From Halomonas organivorans (GTDB taxonomy: Bacteria; Pseudomonadota; Gammaproteobacteria; Pseudomonadales; Halomonadaceae): a stretch of DNA of 39,670 nucleotides. The stretch is from contig NZ_JACHXM010000032.1 of the NCBI RefSeq assembly GCF_014192055.1, positions 1-39,670 of the forward strand, read 5' to 3'. Of the stretch, positions 1-8,994 are shown piece after piece; position 1 is the first letter of the stretch, and each line of letters begins with the position of its first letter. Both the position numbers and the translations under genes were made by a program. The notes beneath the pieces are model-generated. The model had not been told where the DNA came from and searched no databases. It worked only from the letters and a program-made list of their open reading frames with translations.

Positions 1-145
1 TCCGGGCGAAGCCCGGCCGGGTTTTCTTCCAGCTTCAAGCTTATGACTTCAAGCTCCGGGCGAAGCCCGGCCGGGTTTTCTTCAAGCTTCCAGCTTACGC
101 CCGCGGAGCGGGCGATCTTCCGGCTTATAGCGGGCGAAGCCCGGC
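1..145. repeat. Intergenic repeat cluster downstream of pmbA
   Basis: A 28-bp sequence occurs twice exactly, at 1-28 and 55-82, a period of 54 bp. Each copy holds the small hairpin CCGGGC-GAA-GCCCGG followed by CCGGGTTTTCTT. The spacers are shuffles of the words CTTCCAGCTT and CTTCAAGCTT. Two more hairpins of the same style follow: GCCCGC-GGA-GCGGGC at 99-113 and GGGC-GAA-GCCC near 132-142. The block begins exactly at the pmbA stop codon (TAA, then GCCGGG on the minus strand). It may act as a terminator or mRNA stabiliser for pmbA. Related words recur at 2118-2220. That this is a Halomonas-type repeat family is recognition, not a database result. Confidence 0.7.
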
Positions 146-1486
146 TTACCCGCCCGCGACCGTCATCTCGTCGATCAGCCAGCTGCCGGTGTGAATGCTG
201 CCACGGGTATCGGTATCGTCACCGACCCCCACCAATCCCTTGAACATCGCTTCCAGGTTGCCGGCAATGGTGAACTCCTCCACCGGATGCTGGATGCGTC
301 CGTTCTCCACCCAGAAGCCCGCCGCACCGCGTGAGTAGTCGCCGGTGACACCGTTGACGCCCTGGCCCATCAGCTCGGTGACCAGCACTCCGCGATCCAT
401 GCGCGCCAGCAGCGCCTGCTGCGACTCGAGCGGCGCGGTGAGCCGCAGGTTGCGGGCGCCGCCGGCATTGCCGGTGGTGTCCATGCCCAGCCGCCGTGCG
501 CTGTAGGCGGACAGCAGGTAGCTGACCAGCTGTCCCTGGTCGACGAAGACGTTGTCGCGTGTTTGCACGCCGTCGCCGTCGAAGGGGCTGCTGGCCATGC
601 CTCCGATCAGCATCGGCTTCTCCTGCAGCGAGAACCACTCCGGAAACAGCGTATCGCCTAGCCGGTCGCAGAGAAACGAGGACTGCCGGTAGAGCGCGCC
701 GCCGGCGATGGCACCGAGCAGGTGGCCGACCAGCCCCGACGCCAGGCTCGGGTCGAACAGCACCGGCATTCGCCCGGTGGCCGGGCGCTGCGCGCCGAGA
801 CGGCGCAAGGTGCGCTGCGCGGCGCTCTCGCCCACCGCCTCGGGGGCGAGCAGGTCACGAGCATCGCGGGCGCTCGTGTAGTCGTAGTCGCGCTGCATGC
901 CATGCTCGTCCTCGGCGATCAGCATGCAGGACAGCGAGTGGCGGCTGCCCCGCTGGCTGCCGAGGAAACCGTGGCTGTTGGCATAGACCCGCACGCCCTC
1001 GCCGCTGGACAGCCCGGCGCCATCGGAGCTCTTGATGCCGGCCATGCCACGGCCGGCGGCCTCGCAGGCCAGCGCGATGTCGATCGCCTGCTCGGTGGAA
1101 AGCGCCCACGGATGGTGAACGTCGAGGTCCGGAAGCTCGCGAGCCATCAGCTCCGCCGGGGCGAGCCCGGAGGCGGGATCCTCCCCGGTGTGGCGGGCGA
1201 TCGCCAGGGCCTTCTCGACCACGTCCTTGATCGACGCCTCGGAGGCGTCGGTGGACGAGGCGCTGCCCTTGCGCTGGCCGACGTAGACGGTCACCGCGAT
1301 GCCCTGGTCCCGGGACAGCTCGACGGTCTCCACCTCACCCTCGCGAACATTGACGCCCACGCCCTGGTCGACGCTGGCGCCCACCTCGCAGGCATCGGCA
1401 CCGAGTCGGCTGGCCAGCGCCAGGGCCGCCTCGGCGCGGGTTTCCAGCAGGCCCTGCTGGGCGGCGGCATCGAAAGCCTGTGTCAT
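146..1486 (-). CDS. pmbA: TldE/PmbA metalloprotease-family protein
   Basis: 446 aa, the usual length for PmbA/TldE, the partner of TldD in a heterodimeric cytoplasmic protease that in E. coli matures microcin B17 and degrades the CcdA antitoxin. TldE itself lacks the metal site and shapes the chamber of the complex, and no HExxxH is seen here. Family hallmarks include the N-terminal 'SVDQGVGVNVREGEVETVE' region and the C-terminal GVNGVTGDYSRGAAGFWVEN stretch, where the glycines line the substrate groove. Start chosen at ATG 1486 with GAGGAG about 8 nt upstream. It is transcribed away from darP, and tldD lies just beyond darP, so both halves of the protease sit within 3.7 kb. The stop codon merges into the repeat cluster at the left edge. 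Confidence 0.95.
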   Translation of the reverse strand: MTQAFDAAAQQGLLETRAEAALALASRLGADACEVGASVDQGVGVNVREGEVETVELSRDQGIAVTVYVGQRKGSASSTDASEASIKDVVEKALAIARHTGEDPASGLAPAELMARELPDLDVHHPWALSTEQAIDIALACEAAGRGMAGIKSSDGAGLSSGEGVRVYANSHGFLGSQRGSRHSLSCMLIAEDEHGMQRDYDYTSARDARDLLAPEAVGESAAQRTLRRLGAQRPATGRMPVLFDPSLASGLVGHLLGAIAGGALYRQSSFLCDRLGDTLFPEWFSLQEKPMLIGGMASSPFDGDGVQTRDNVFVDQGQLVSYLLSAYSARRLGMDTTGNAGGARNLRLTAPLESQQALLARMDRGVLVTELMGQGVNGVTGDYSRGAAGFWVENGRIQHPVEEFTIAGNLEAMFKGLVGVGDDTDTRGSIHTGSWLIDEMTVAGG

Positions 1487-1542
1487 CGTCTTGACTCCTC
1501 ACTCGACCGGCCCGGGGGCCGATACACAACATGGTCGTTTGG

Positions 1543-1570
1543 CCAGCCCGCCGCAGCGGGCTGGTATACT
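1543..1570 (+). promoter_or_regulatory. darP promoter with overlapping 9-bp palindrome
   Basis: An extended -10 (TG at 1562-1563, then G, then TATACT at 1565-1570) lies 44 bp upstream of the darP start. A perfect inverted repeat, CCAGCCCGC (1543-1551) and GCGGGCTGG (1556-1564) with a CGCA loop, ends on the TG of the extended -10. No good -35 is visible at 17 bp, as is usual for extended -10 promoters. The palindrome could be an operator or a hairpin belonging to the upstream side. The regulator is unknown. Confidence 0.45.
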
Positions 1571-1613
1571 GGGTCCATTCCCACGCCCCGATGTTCAGGA
1601 TTCAGGACGCCAC

Positions 1614-2117
1614 ATGACCCAGGATGATGTCTCTTCAGCCGACGAACGGCCCAGCAAGTCACAGCTCAAGCGTGAAATGCACGCCCTCCAGGAGCTCGGC
1701 GAACGACTGATCGCCATGCGCGAGGCCGAACGCGCCCGCTTCCCTCTCTCCGACGACCTGCTGGCAGCCATCGAGGAGACCGGCCGCATTCGCGCCAGGG
1801 AAGCCCGCCGCCGTCACATGCAGTACGTCGGCAAGCTGATGCGCCGCGAAGACCTCGAGGGCATCCAGGCGGTGTTCGACGAGATGGACCGCGAGCAGCT
1901 GCGCCGGGACCACGCCTTCCATCGCCTCGAGCAGTGGCGCGACCGCCTCGTCGAGGAGGACGGTGCCCTCGAAGCCTTCATCGCCGAGTACCCCGACGTC
2001 GACCGCCAGGCCCTGCGTCAGCTGATCCGCAACGCCCGCCGCGAGCGCGACCAGGGCAAGCCGCCGACCAACGCCCGCCGGCTGTTCAAGCTGATCCGCG
2101 AGACGGCCGAACTCTAG
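1614..2117 (+). CDS. darP: Ribosome-associated protein DarP (YjgA family)
   Basis: 167 aa, matching the YjgA/DUF615 family. In E. coli the protein (DarP) associates with late pre-50S particles and aids assembly of the peptidyl-transferase centre. The sequence is a charged, all-helical protein: an N-terminal 'PSKSQLKREMHALQELGERL' stretch, a central REARRRHMQYVGKLMR helix and a C-terminal NARRERDQGKPPTNARRLFKLIRE segment, all diagnostic. The frame is open far upstream, but ATG 1614 is chosen because the family starts there and the only reasonable promoter (1562-1570) lies just before it. It converges with tldD and diverges from pmbA. Confidence 0.93.
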   Translation: MTQDDVSSADERPSKSQLKREMHALQELGERLIAMREAERARFPLSDDLLAAIEETGRIRAREARRRHMQYVGKLMRREDLEGIQAVFDEMDREQLRRDHAFHRLEQWRDRLVEEDGALEAFIAEYPDVDRQALRQLIRNARRERDQGKPPTNARRLFKLIRETAEL

Positions 2118-2220
2118 AGCCAGAAGCTTGAAGCCAGAAGCTGGAAGCTACCCCTGTTTAGGCATGGTTTCTCTTCCAGCTTCCAGCCGCGAAGCGGCGC
2201 TCTTCCAGCTTCCAGCTTCA
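2118..2220. repeat. GAAGCT repeat between convergent darP and tldD, probable bidirectional terminator
   Basis: The 100-bp gap between two convergent genes is made almost wholly of the words AGAAGCTGGAAGCT and CTTCCAGCTTCCAGC. GAAGCTGGAAGCT at 2137-2149 has its exact 13-bp complement at 2207-2219, giving a long hairpin. A small CCGC-GAA-GCGG hairpin lies within the right arm. The tldD stop codon (TGA, 2220-2218) is the first three bases of the repeat on the minus strand. No long T-run is present, so rho-independent termination is uncertain. It is of the same family as the block at 1-145. Confidence 0.65.
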
Positions 2221-3672
2221 GGACTGGGTGCCCCCCACGGTCAGCTCATCCAGCTTCAGCGTCGGCTGGCCGACGCCGACCGGTACGCCCTGCCCTTCCT
2301 TGCCGCACACGCCGATGCCGGTATCCAGCGCCAGGTCGTGGCCGATCATCGATACCTGACCCATGGCCTCGGGCCCGTTGCCGATCAGGGTGGCGCCCTT
2401 GACCGGGGCGGTGATGCGACCGTCCTCGATCAGGTAGGCTTCGCTGGCCGAGAACACGAACTTGCCCGAGGTGATATCCACCTGGCCGCCGCCGAAGCTC
2501 ACCGCGTAGATGCCGCGGGAGACGCTTTTGATGATGTCGGCAGGATCGTCCTGGCCGGCGCGCATGTACGTGTTGGTCATGCGCGGCATCGGCAGGTGGG
2601 CGAAGGACTCGCGACGCGCATTGCCGGTGGGCGCCATGCCCATCAAGCGCGCGTTGAGCTTGTCTTGCATGTAGCCGGTGAGGATGCCGTCCTCGATCAG
2701 GGTCGTGCACTGGCCGGGCGTGCCTTCGTCGTCGACGCTCATCGACCCGCGTCGATCGGCCAGGGTCGCGTCGTCGACCACGGTCACCCCCGGGGCCGCC
2801 ACGCGCTGGCCCATGCGGCCGGCGAAGGCCGAGCTGCCCTTGCGGTTGAAATCTCCCTCCAGGCCATGGCCCACCGCCTCATGAAGCAGGATGCCCGGCC
2901 AGCCGGCGCCCAGCACCACCGGCATCTGGCCGGCCGGGGCGTCCACCGCATCGAGATTGACGAGCGCCTGGCGCACCGCTTCCTTGGCGAAGCGCTCGGC
3001 GGCCTCGTCGTCACGCAGCCTGGCCATCGGGTAGCGGCCGCCACCGCCGGCGCTACCCCGTTCGCGACGACCGCCGCGCACGGCAATCACGCTGACATTG
3101 AAGCGCACCAGAGGACGGATATCGGCGGCCAGGGTGCCGTCGCTGGCACGCACCAGCACCACTTCGTAGACCCCGGTCAGCGAAGCGCTGACCTGGCTCA
3201 CCGACGGGTCCGCCGCACGGGCCACGCGATCGGCCTGCTTGAGCATGGCGATCTTGTCATCGGCGGACAGCCCGGCGAGCGGATCGACGCCCGCATAGCG
3301 CGCCGTTGGCGCCGCCACCACCCGGGAGGCGACCGACAGGCGCTTGCCGCTACGCACGATACCGGCGGCGGTGCGTCCGGTGTCGGCCAGGGCGTCCATG
3401 GTGATCTGGTTGGAATAGGCAAAACCTGTCTTCTCGCCGGCCATGGCGCGCACGCCGACGCCGCCGTCGATATTGTAGCTGGCCTCCTTGACCTCACCGT
3501 CCTCCAGCACCCAGCCCTCGTGCCAGCTGCGCTGGAAATAGAGATCGGCGTAGTCGATGCCGGCCCCCAGGACATGGCCGAGTCCGGCGTCCAGAGCATC
3601 GAGATCGAGCCCACCGGGCGCCAGCAGCGCCTCGTCAGCCTGATCGAGCAGGGATTGCGTATGTGATGTCAT
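2218..3672 (-). CDS. tldD: Metalloprotease TldD
   Basis: 484 aa, typical of TldD, the catalytic subunit of the TldD/TldE protease. The zinc motif HEAVGH is at residues 264-269, followed by GLEGDFNRKGSS, the family signature for metal binding. The N-terminal part carries the DYADLYFQRS and DGGVGVRAM motifs of the fold shared with PmbA. The ATG overlaps the yhdP stop as ATGA (3669-3672), so translation is probably coupled and tldD is the last gene of the mreB-to-tldD series. The neighbouring pmbA supplies the partner. The reading frame ends exactly where the intergenic repeat begins. Confidence 0.97.
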   Translation of the reverse strand: MTSHTQSLLDQADEALLAPGGLDLDALDAGLGHVLGAGIDYADLYFQRSWHEGWVLEDGEVKEASYNIDGGVGVRAMAGEKTGFAYSNQITMDALADTGRTAAGIVRSGKRLSVASRVVAAPTARYAGVDPLAGLSADDKIAMLKQADRVARAADPSVSQVSASLTGVYEVVLVRASDGTLAADIRPLVRFNVSVIAVRGGRRERGSAGGGGRYPMARLRDDEAAERFAKEAVRQALVNLDAVDAPAGQMPVVLGAGWPGILLHEAVGHGLEGDFNRKGSSAFAGRMGQRVAAPGVTVVDDATLADRRGSMSVDDEGTPGQCTTLIEDGILTGYMQDKLNARLMGMAPTGNARRESFAHLPMPRMTNTYMRAGQDDPADIIKSVSRGIYAVSFGGGQVDITSGKFVFSASEAYLIEDGRITAPVKGATLIGNGPEAMGQVSMIGHDLALDTGIGVCGKEGQGVPVGVGQPTLKLDELTVGGTQS

Positions 3673-6600
3673 TCGGCACTTTCCAGAGCGATGCGCGGTG
3701 AGGTCCAGGGACCCTCCACGCGATAGTGAATTCGGGTCACGCGGTCGAGGGCATCACCGAACAGCTTGTCGGCAATGAACAGCGCTCCGCCGACCACCGG
3801 CGCCCCGGCGATCACCGCCGCCAGCGGCAGATTGTTGCTCACCGGAAGCGTGACGCCGAGACGCTGGTCGAGTTCTCGCCGCGCCAGGTCGACGCTGCCC
3901 TCGAGGGTGAAGCGAGTGGCCGGGCCATCGATCTCCACCGGCCCTCGCGTCTCCAGTATCCCACCATACAGGGTCGCACTGCCGCTGACACGATCGAAGG
4001 CGGTGCCACGTCCGGTGACGTCGGAGAAGTCCAGTGTCAGGCGGCGCAGCAGGTTGTCCACATTGAGCAGGCCGACCACCCGCGCCGAGGGCGACTCCAG
4101 GTTGACGAAGCGGCCGTCGCGCAGCGCCACTTCAAGGTTGCCCCGCGAGCGCGCCAGGGCGAACTGCCAGGGCGCCCCCGGCCACGCCAGTTGGCCGTCG
4201 ATGCGGGTCTCGGCATTGCGAATGGCGACCGGCTGACCGAGCGCCTCCAGGGCAGTGCCCAGATCCCGGCCATCCACGTCCAGCCGCGCTCGCGTCAGGC
4301 TGGCCTCGGGCCCGGTGGCCTCCCATACCAGGCTGCCACGGGCGCTGACCTGTCCCAGGGTCAGCCCCAGCGGCTCCACGACCAGCCGATCCGGCTCGGG
4401 CCGCCAGTAGGCGGTCAACGGGCCGAACCGCCGCCCCTGGTAGCTCAGGTCGGCGATCCGCAACCGCCCTGCCGGTAGCTCGCCAAGGGCCTTCGGGACC
4501 GCCGCCGGGGTCGGCGGCACCTCGAGCTCGTCGAGCAGCCGGCCGTCACTGCCACCGGCCGGGGCGGCGGACGGCAGCAGGCCATCGAGGCGCAGGCTGG
4601 ACAGCGCAACATCCAGCGGCCGCTCCAGGCCCGGTCGATATTCGAGGCGACCGGCCAGCAGGCTGCCATCCAGCGCCAGCTGCCAGCCCCCGGGCACCGG
4701 CTCGCCCTCGGCAATCAACGAGCCCAGGCAATGGCCATCGACGCTCAGGCAGTCGGTGTCCAGGGTAAGATGCGACACCCCTTCGCTGGCCCCCGACCGG
4801 GCATTTCCCGCCCCCTGGGCCAGCGGTGCCAGAGCGCGCCCCCAGTCCGCCACCACCAGGCGGGGGAGATAGGCCTGCAACGACCAGCCAGGCTCGCCGG
4901 GCCAGGTCGTGGGGGCCTCGCGCCCCAGCCAGGCCTGCCCCTGGCCGCCACGCTCTGGGCGCCAGCGCCAGCCCAGGGCGCTGCCCAGGCGGCCCGACCA
5001 GGCGCCTTCCCCACCAAGCGCGAAGCGCAGGCGCAGTGCCCGGGTAGCACCGACCGCCTTGCCCAGCGGCGCGGGCAGGTCGATGGCCAGGCCCTGCAGA
5101 TCGCTGCGCAGGTTCAGCGTCGGCGAGGCAGCCGACATGTCGACGTCGCCCTGCCAGTCGAGCCGGCCGGACAGCAGCTCGCCGCTGCCGGCCGGCGCCC
5201 CCAGCTCGGTGAGCGCCTCGGCCTGGGCGGTGCCCGAGAGGGCGACGCGCCCCTCGCCCGTGTCCAGATCGGCCCGAATGGGGCCACCGAGCAGGCTGCC
5301 CTCGAGGCGACCTTCGAGCGCCCCCTGCTCACCGCGCTGGTGCCAGGCCAACGGCCCCTTGATGGCGTGAAAGGCCAGCCCGCTGGGCCCGTGCGTCAGG
5401 CGCGTCAGGTCGGCGTCACCCTCGATATCCAGACGCAGCGAGTCCGGTTCGTCCAGCGACATTGCCAGCTCGAGAGCGGCATCGAGGCGGCCTTCGCCCT
5501 GCCAGTCCGCGGCCGCGTCGATGCCGTCGATCGGCAAGGCGGCGAGATAGCGCGACAGCGCCGGTGCATCGGCGTCGAGCGGCCCTTTCACCGACAGTCG
5601 CTCGCCCTCCAGGTGCACCTCGGCAGCGTGGGTCAGGACGCCGAGGCTCTCGGCACGATCCACCTCGGCGCTGAGCGTATCGTCACGCAGCGTCATCCGA
5701 CCGGCCACGTTTTCCAGGGCCGGCCAGCCTTCGGCATAGGGGAGTCGGCCGTCCTCCACCGCCAGATCCAGGTCCAGCGTCGGGTCGATGGAGGCCAGGC
5801 CGGTGTCCGGTTTACGCAACGGCACGTGCAGGCGCAGCGAGCCCTGCGACACGCGACCGGCCAGGCCCCCGGCCAGCCACTCGGCGAGCTCGGGCGTCTC
5901 CTCGCGCAACAGCACCATGGGCAACCAGTCGGTCAGCGGTCGCGAGCGGGCATCCACGTCACGGAACGCCAGCGACAGGCCGAAACCACCGCGCGTCGGG
6001 CCGCCCACCGAGAGGCCAAAACTGCCCGTCACCTCGGCGCCGCGCCACCCCACCTCGAGACCACGGCCGCTGACGAAGCTGTGCGGCCCGTCGTAGCTCC
6101 AGCCCACCTCGCCGCGGGCATGGGACAGTTGCATCGGTGCCTCGAAGACCTTTGGAAAGGCCAACGCGGTGCCCTCGCCGCCCGCGAAGCGCACCCGCCC
6201 CCGCGTGCCGTCGGCCGTGAGCCACAGGTCCAGCGGGCCGCCGCCCGGGGCCTGCTGCCAGGGATCGACGGCCACCTGGCTGGCGCTGACTTGGGCCTGC
6301 CATTCGCCATCCCGTTGGCCAAGCCCCAGGGCATTCACCCGGCCTCTCGGGGCGAGCGCCGCCACACTGCGATCCAGCGCCTCGGGCAGCGGCAGGCGCG
6401 TCCGCCAGGCCGCCAGGGCGGCGAGGTCGAAGGGCCCGGTGGTGAGCCGCCAGTCACGCCCATCTCCCTCCAGGTACCAGTCACGCGGCAGGGGACGCCC
6501 GCCGGCCGAGGCCTCGGGGCCGACCACCTTGCTCGCATCGCCATGTACCCAGGCCTGCCAGTCGTCGGCGCCCGCTTCGCGGCGCCACTGGCCACGCAGC

Positions 6601-7526
6601 GAGGCATTCTCGAGCACGATGCCCGGCGTCTCGGCGGTATCCTGGGGCTGGCGCAGCGCCAAGCGCGGGGCGCTGACATCGAGCCGCGCGTCGGCCAATC
6701 GGCCGTGGGTCCAGCGCCCCCATAGCCGCGCGGCCCCCTCCATGTCGGTGAAGTCCGGCAGCGCCTCGACGCCGAACAGCGACGATAGCCCGGTCAGGCT
6801 ATCGAGGCTCATGTTCGCCTGCAGGGCGGCGCCGAAGTCGTCGAGGCCGCCCTCGCCCGGCACCAGCTCCATGACCACCGCGGCGGCTTCGCCGGGGCGA
6901 CCGCGCAGGCGGACCTGCCCTTCCAGGTGGGTACGGCGAGCATCGCCGACCATCAACAGCCGCGGCGCTTCGAGCACCGCCTCGCGCTCGCGGCCGTGGA
7001 GCACGACGTCGAGATCCTCGGCCCAGGCCCGCTGGCGGAGCAGTACGCCCACCCAGAAGTCCAGGCGCGCGAGATCGAATTCGCTATCGGGGATCAGTTC
7101 GGGGGGCACGTCGGCGGGCTCCGGCCAACGCCAGCGACCGTCCTCGGACTGATAGAGGTGCAGGGTGAGGCCGGACAGCCTCGCATCGGCCACTACCGGC
7201 ATGCCGTCGCGAAGGCTGGCGGCGGCATCGAGCCGCAGGCTGGCGGCGTCCAGCTCGAGCAGCGGCCGCTCGCCGCCGTCGGGGCCGGCCCGCATCGTCA
7301 GCCCATGCACCTCGAGGGCAGGATCGAGACCGGCCAGCTTGCCGTCGATGCCCTCGAGGTTCACCGCGGCCTCGAAGCGGGCCGACAGCAGCGCCTCCAG
7401 GCGCGGCGTGAGCTGGTCGGCCTGGCCGAGCAGCAGTCGCAGCACCAGCGTCAGCAGCGCCACCACAGTGAGCGCCGCCGCCAGCAGCGTCAGGGACCAG
7501 CGAATGACCAGGCGAATCGGCGACAT
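3669..7526 (-). CDS. yhdP: YhdP, AsmA-like envelope phospholipid-transport protein
   Basis: 1285 aa, in line with the 1,266-aa E. coli YhdP. A single N-terminal inner-membrane helix (about residues 8-31, 'SLTLLAAALTVVALLTLVL') is followed by a huge periplasmic beta-rich region of DUF3971/AsmA-like repeats. This is the bridge-like architecture that, with TamB and YdbH, moves phospholipids to the outer membrane. The C terminus shows the conserved 'LLNVDNLLRRLTLDFSDV..GTAFDRVSGSA' and 'LPLAAVIAGAPVVGGALFIADKLFGD' segments. It starts 4 bp after the rng stop and its own stop overlaps tldD. This rng-yhdP-tldD order is conserved in many gammaproteobacteria. The Shine-Dalgarno is weak, which suggests coupling to rng translation. 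Confidence 0.95.
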   Translation of the reverse strand: MSPIRLVIRWSLTLLAAALTVVALLTLVLRLLLGQADQLTPRLEALLSARFEAAVNLEGIDGKLAGLDPALEVHGLTMRAGPDGGERPLLELDAASLRLDAAASLRDGMPVVADARLSGLTLHLYQSEDGRWRWPEPADVPPELIPDSEFDLARLDFWVGVLLRQRAWAEDLDVVLHGREREAVLEAPRLLMVGDARRTHLEGQVRLRGRPGEAAAVVMELVPGEGGLDDFGAALQANMSLDSLTGLSSLFGVEALPDFTDMEGAARLWGRWTHGRLADARLDVSAPRLALRQPQDTAETPGIVLENASLRGQWRREAGADDWQAWVHGDASKVVGPEASAGGRPLPRDWYLEGDGRDWRLTTGPFDLAALAAWRTRLPLPEALDRSVAALAPRGRVNALGLGQRDGEWQAQVSASQVAVDPWQQAPGGGPLDLWLTADGTRGRVRFAGGEGTALAFPKVFEAPMQLSHARGEVGWSYDGPHSFVSGRGLEVGWRGAEVTGSFGLSVGGPTRGGFGLSLAFRDVDARSRPLTDWLPMVLLREETPELAEWLAGGLAGRVSQGSLRLHVPLRKPDTGLASIDPTLDLDLAVEDGRLPYAEGWPALENVAGRMTLRDDTLSAEVDRAESLGVLTHAAEVHLEGERLSVKGPLDADAPALSRYLAALPIDGIDAAADWQGEGRLDAALELAMSLDEPDSLRLDIEGDADLTRLTHGPSGLAFHAIKGPLAWHQRGEQGALEGRLEGSLLGGPIRADLDTGEGRVALSGTAQAEALTELGAPAGSGELLSGRLDWQGDVDMSAASPTLNLRSDLQGLAIDLPAPLGKAVGATRALRLRFALGGEGAWSGRLGSALGWRWRPERGGQGQAWLGREAPTTWPGEPGWSLQAYLPRLVVADWGRALAPLAQGAGNARSGASEGVSHLTLDTDCLSVDGHCLGSLIAEGEPVPGGWQLALDGSLLAGRLEYRPGLERPLDVALSSLRLDGLLPSAAPAGGSDGRLLDELEVPPTPAAVPKALGELPAGRLRIADLSYQGRRFGPLTAYWRPEPDRLVVEPLGLTLGQVSARGSLVWEATGPEASLTRARLDVDGRDLGTALEALGQPVAIRNAETRIDGQLAWPGAPWQFALARSRGNLEVALRDGRFVNLESPSARVVGLLNVDNLLRRLTLDFSDVTGRGTAFDRVSGSATLYGGILETRGPVEIDGPATRFTLEGSVDLARRELDQRLGVTLPVSNNLPLAAVIAGAPVVGGALFIADKLFGDALDRVTRIHYRVEGPWTSPRIALESAE

Positions 7527-7530
7527 GGGC

Positions 7531-8994
7531 TCACATCAGCACGATGTCGTACTGCTCCTGGGAGTAGTGGGATTCGACCTGGAAGCGAATGGTCTTGCCG
7601 ATGAACTCCTCCAGGTCGGCCACCGCCGCGGATTCCTCATCGAGCAACCGGTCGACCACCGACTGGGCGGCCAGCACCGTGTAGGTCTCGGCGCTGTAGG
7701 CACGTTCCTCGCGCAGGATCTCGCGAAAAATCTCGTAGCACACCGACTCCGGGGTCTTGAGGGTCCCCCGGCCGTGACAGGACGGACAGGCCTCGCACAG
7801 CGTCTGCTCCAGGCTCTCTCGAGTGCGCTTGCGCGTCACCTGTACCAGGCCCAGTTCGGTGATCCCGGTGCACTTGGTCTTGGCATGGTCGCGTTCCAGC
7901 GACTTTTCCAGCATCCGCAGCACCTGGCGCTGGTGCTCCGGATCCTCCATATCGATGAAATCGATGATGATGATGCCACCGAGGTTACGCAGCCGCAGCT
8001 GACGGGCGATGGCGGTGGCGGCCTCGAGGTTGGTCTTGAAGATGGTTTCCTCGAGATTGCGATGCCCCACGTAGCCACCGGTATTGACGTCGATGGTGGT
8101 CATCGCCTCGGTAGGATCGATCACCAGGTAGCCGCCGGACTTGAGCTGCACCTTGCGCCCCAGCGCCTTCTGGATCTCGTCCTCGACGCTGAACAGGTCG
8201 AAGATCGGCCGTTCGCCGGCGTAGTGTTCGATACGCTCCACCGCCGCGGGCATGAACTCCTCGGCGAACTCGACCAGCTTGACGTGGTTCTCCCGGGAGT
8301 CGATGCGCACCTTCTCGATGTCGTCGCGCATCACGTCGCGCAGCGTGCGCATGAACAGCGGCAGGTCATCGTAGATCACGCTGGGGGCGGAGGCGGTGAC
8401 CTTGCGCTCGCTGACCTTGCGCCACAGCCGCAGCAGGAAATACATGTCCCCGGCCAGCTCCTCCTGGGTCACCCCTTCGGCGGCGGTACGCACGATGAAG
8501 CCGCCGGTGATCTCGATGGTCTGCTCGGCCTGGGCGGTCTCGATGAGTTCGCGCAGCCGCTCGCGCTCGCGTTCGTCCTCGATGCGCTGCGACACCCCGT
8601 TGTGCGGCGAATCGGGCATATAGACCAGATAGCGCGACGGCACCGAGAGGTGAGTGGTCAACCGCGCACCCTTGGAGCCGATCGGATCCTTGGTGACCTG
8701 CACCACCAGCGACTGCCCATCGTGGAGCAAGTGGGCGATGGAGACCTGTTCGTCGGCGGGGGTTCCCGGCGGCATCACCTCATGAGCATGGATGAAGGCA
8801 GCCCGCTCGAGGCCGATGTCGACGAAGGCAGCTTGCATGCCCGGCAGCACGCGAACCACCTTGCCCTTGTAGATGTTACCGACGATACCGCGGCGCCTGG
8901 CCCGCTCAATGAAGGCCTCCTGCAGCACGCCGTTCTCCACCACGGCGACACGGGTCTCCATCGGAGTCAGGTTGATGAGTACTTCACCGCTCAT
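7531..8994 (-). CDS. rng: Ribonuclease G
   Basis: 487 aa, close to the 489-aa E. coli RNase G, a 5'-monophosphate-sensing endoribonuclease that matures the 5' end of 16S rRNA and turns over some mRNAs. Visible parts: an S1 domain at about residues 35-125 (GNIYKGKVVRVLPGMQAAFV), the catalytic RNase E/G core with 'AMTTIDVNTGGYVG' and 'IIIIDFIDM' carrying the metal-binding aspartates, and the zinc-link CPSCHGRG near residue 400. It lacks the long C-terminal degradosome scaffold of RNase E, so RNase G is the right call. AAGGA sits about 8 nt before ATG 8994. It lies between maf (68-bp gap) and yhdP (4-bp gap). Confidence 0.97.
   Translation of the reverse strand: MSGEVLINLTPMETRVAVVENGVLQEAFIERARRRGIVGNIYKGKVVRVLPGMQAAFVDIGLERAAFIHAHEVMPPGTPADEQVSIAHLLHDGQSLVVQVTKDPIGSKGARLTTHLSVPSRYLVYMPDSPHNGVSQRIEDERERERLRELIETAQAEQTIEITGGFIVRTAAEGVTQEELAGDMYFLLRLWRKVSERKVTASAPSVIYDDLPLFMRTLRDVMRDDIEKVRIDSRENHVKLVEFAEEFMPAAVERIEHYAGERPIFDLFSVEDEIQKALGRKVQLKSGGYLVIDPTEAMTTIDVNTGGYVGHRNLEETIFKTNLEAATAIARQLRLRNLGGIIIIDFIDMEDPEHQRQVLRMLEKSLERDHAKTKCTGITELGLVQVTRKRTRESLEQTLCEACPSCHGRGTLKTPESVCYEIFREILREERAYSAETYTVLAAQSVVDRLLDEESAAVADLEEFIGKTIRFQVESHYSQEQYDIVLM

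Noticed and set aside
1..145. CRISPR-like array suggested by two 28-bp exact repeats
   Set aside because: There are only two copies, the spacer is itself made of repeat words, the repeat contains a T-rich tail, and no cas genes are near.
2128..3666. A 512-codon open frame on the plus strand opposite tldD
   Set aside because: It is a shadow of tldD: the high GC content keeps antisense frames open. The translation is rich in His, Gln, Arg and Gly with no domain-like pattern, while tldD carries clear motifs.
4731..6725. A 664-codon plus-strand frame inside yhdP
   Set aside because: It is an antisense shadow; Arg/Gln/Gly/Ala-rich, with no family features.
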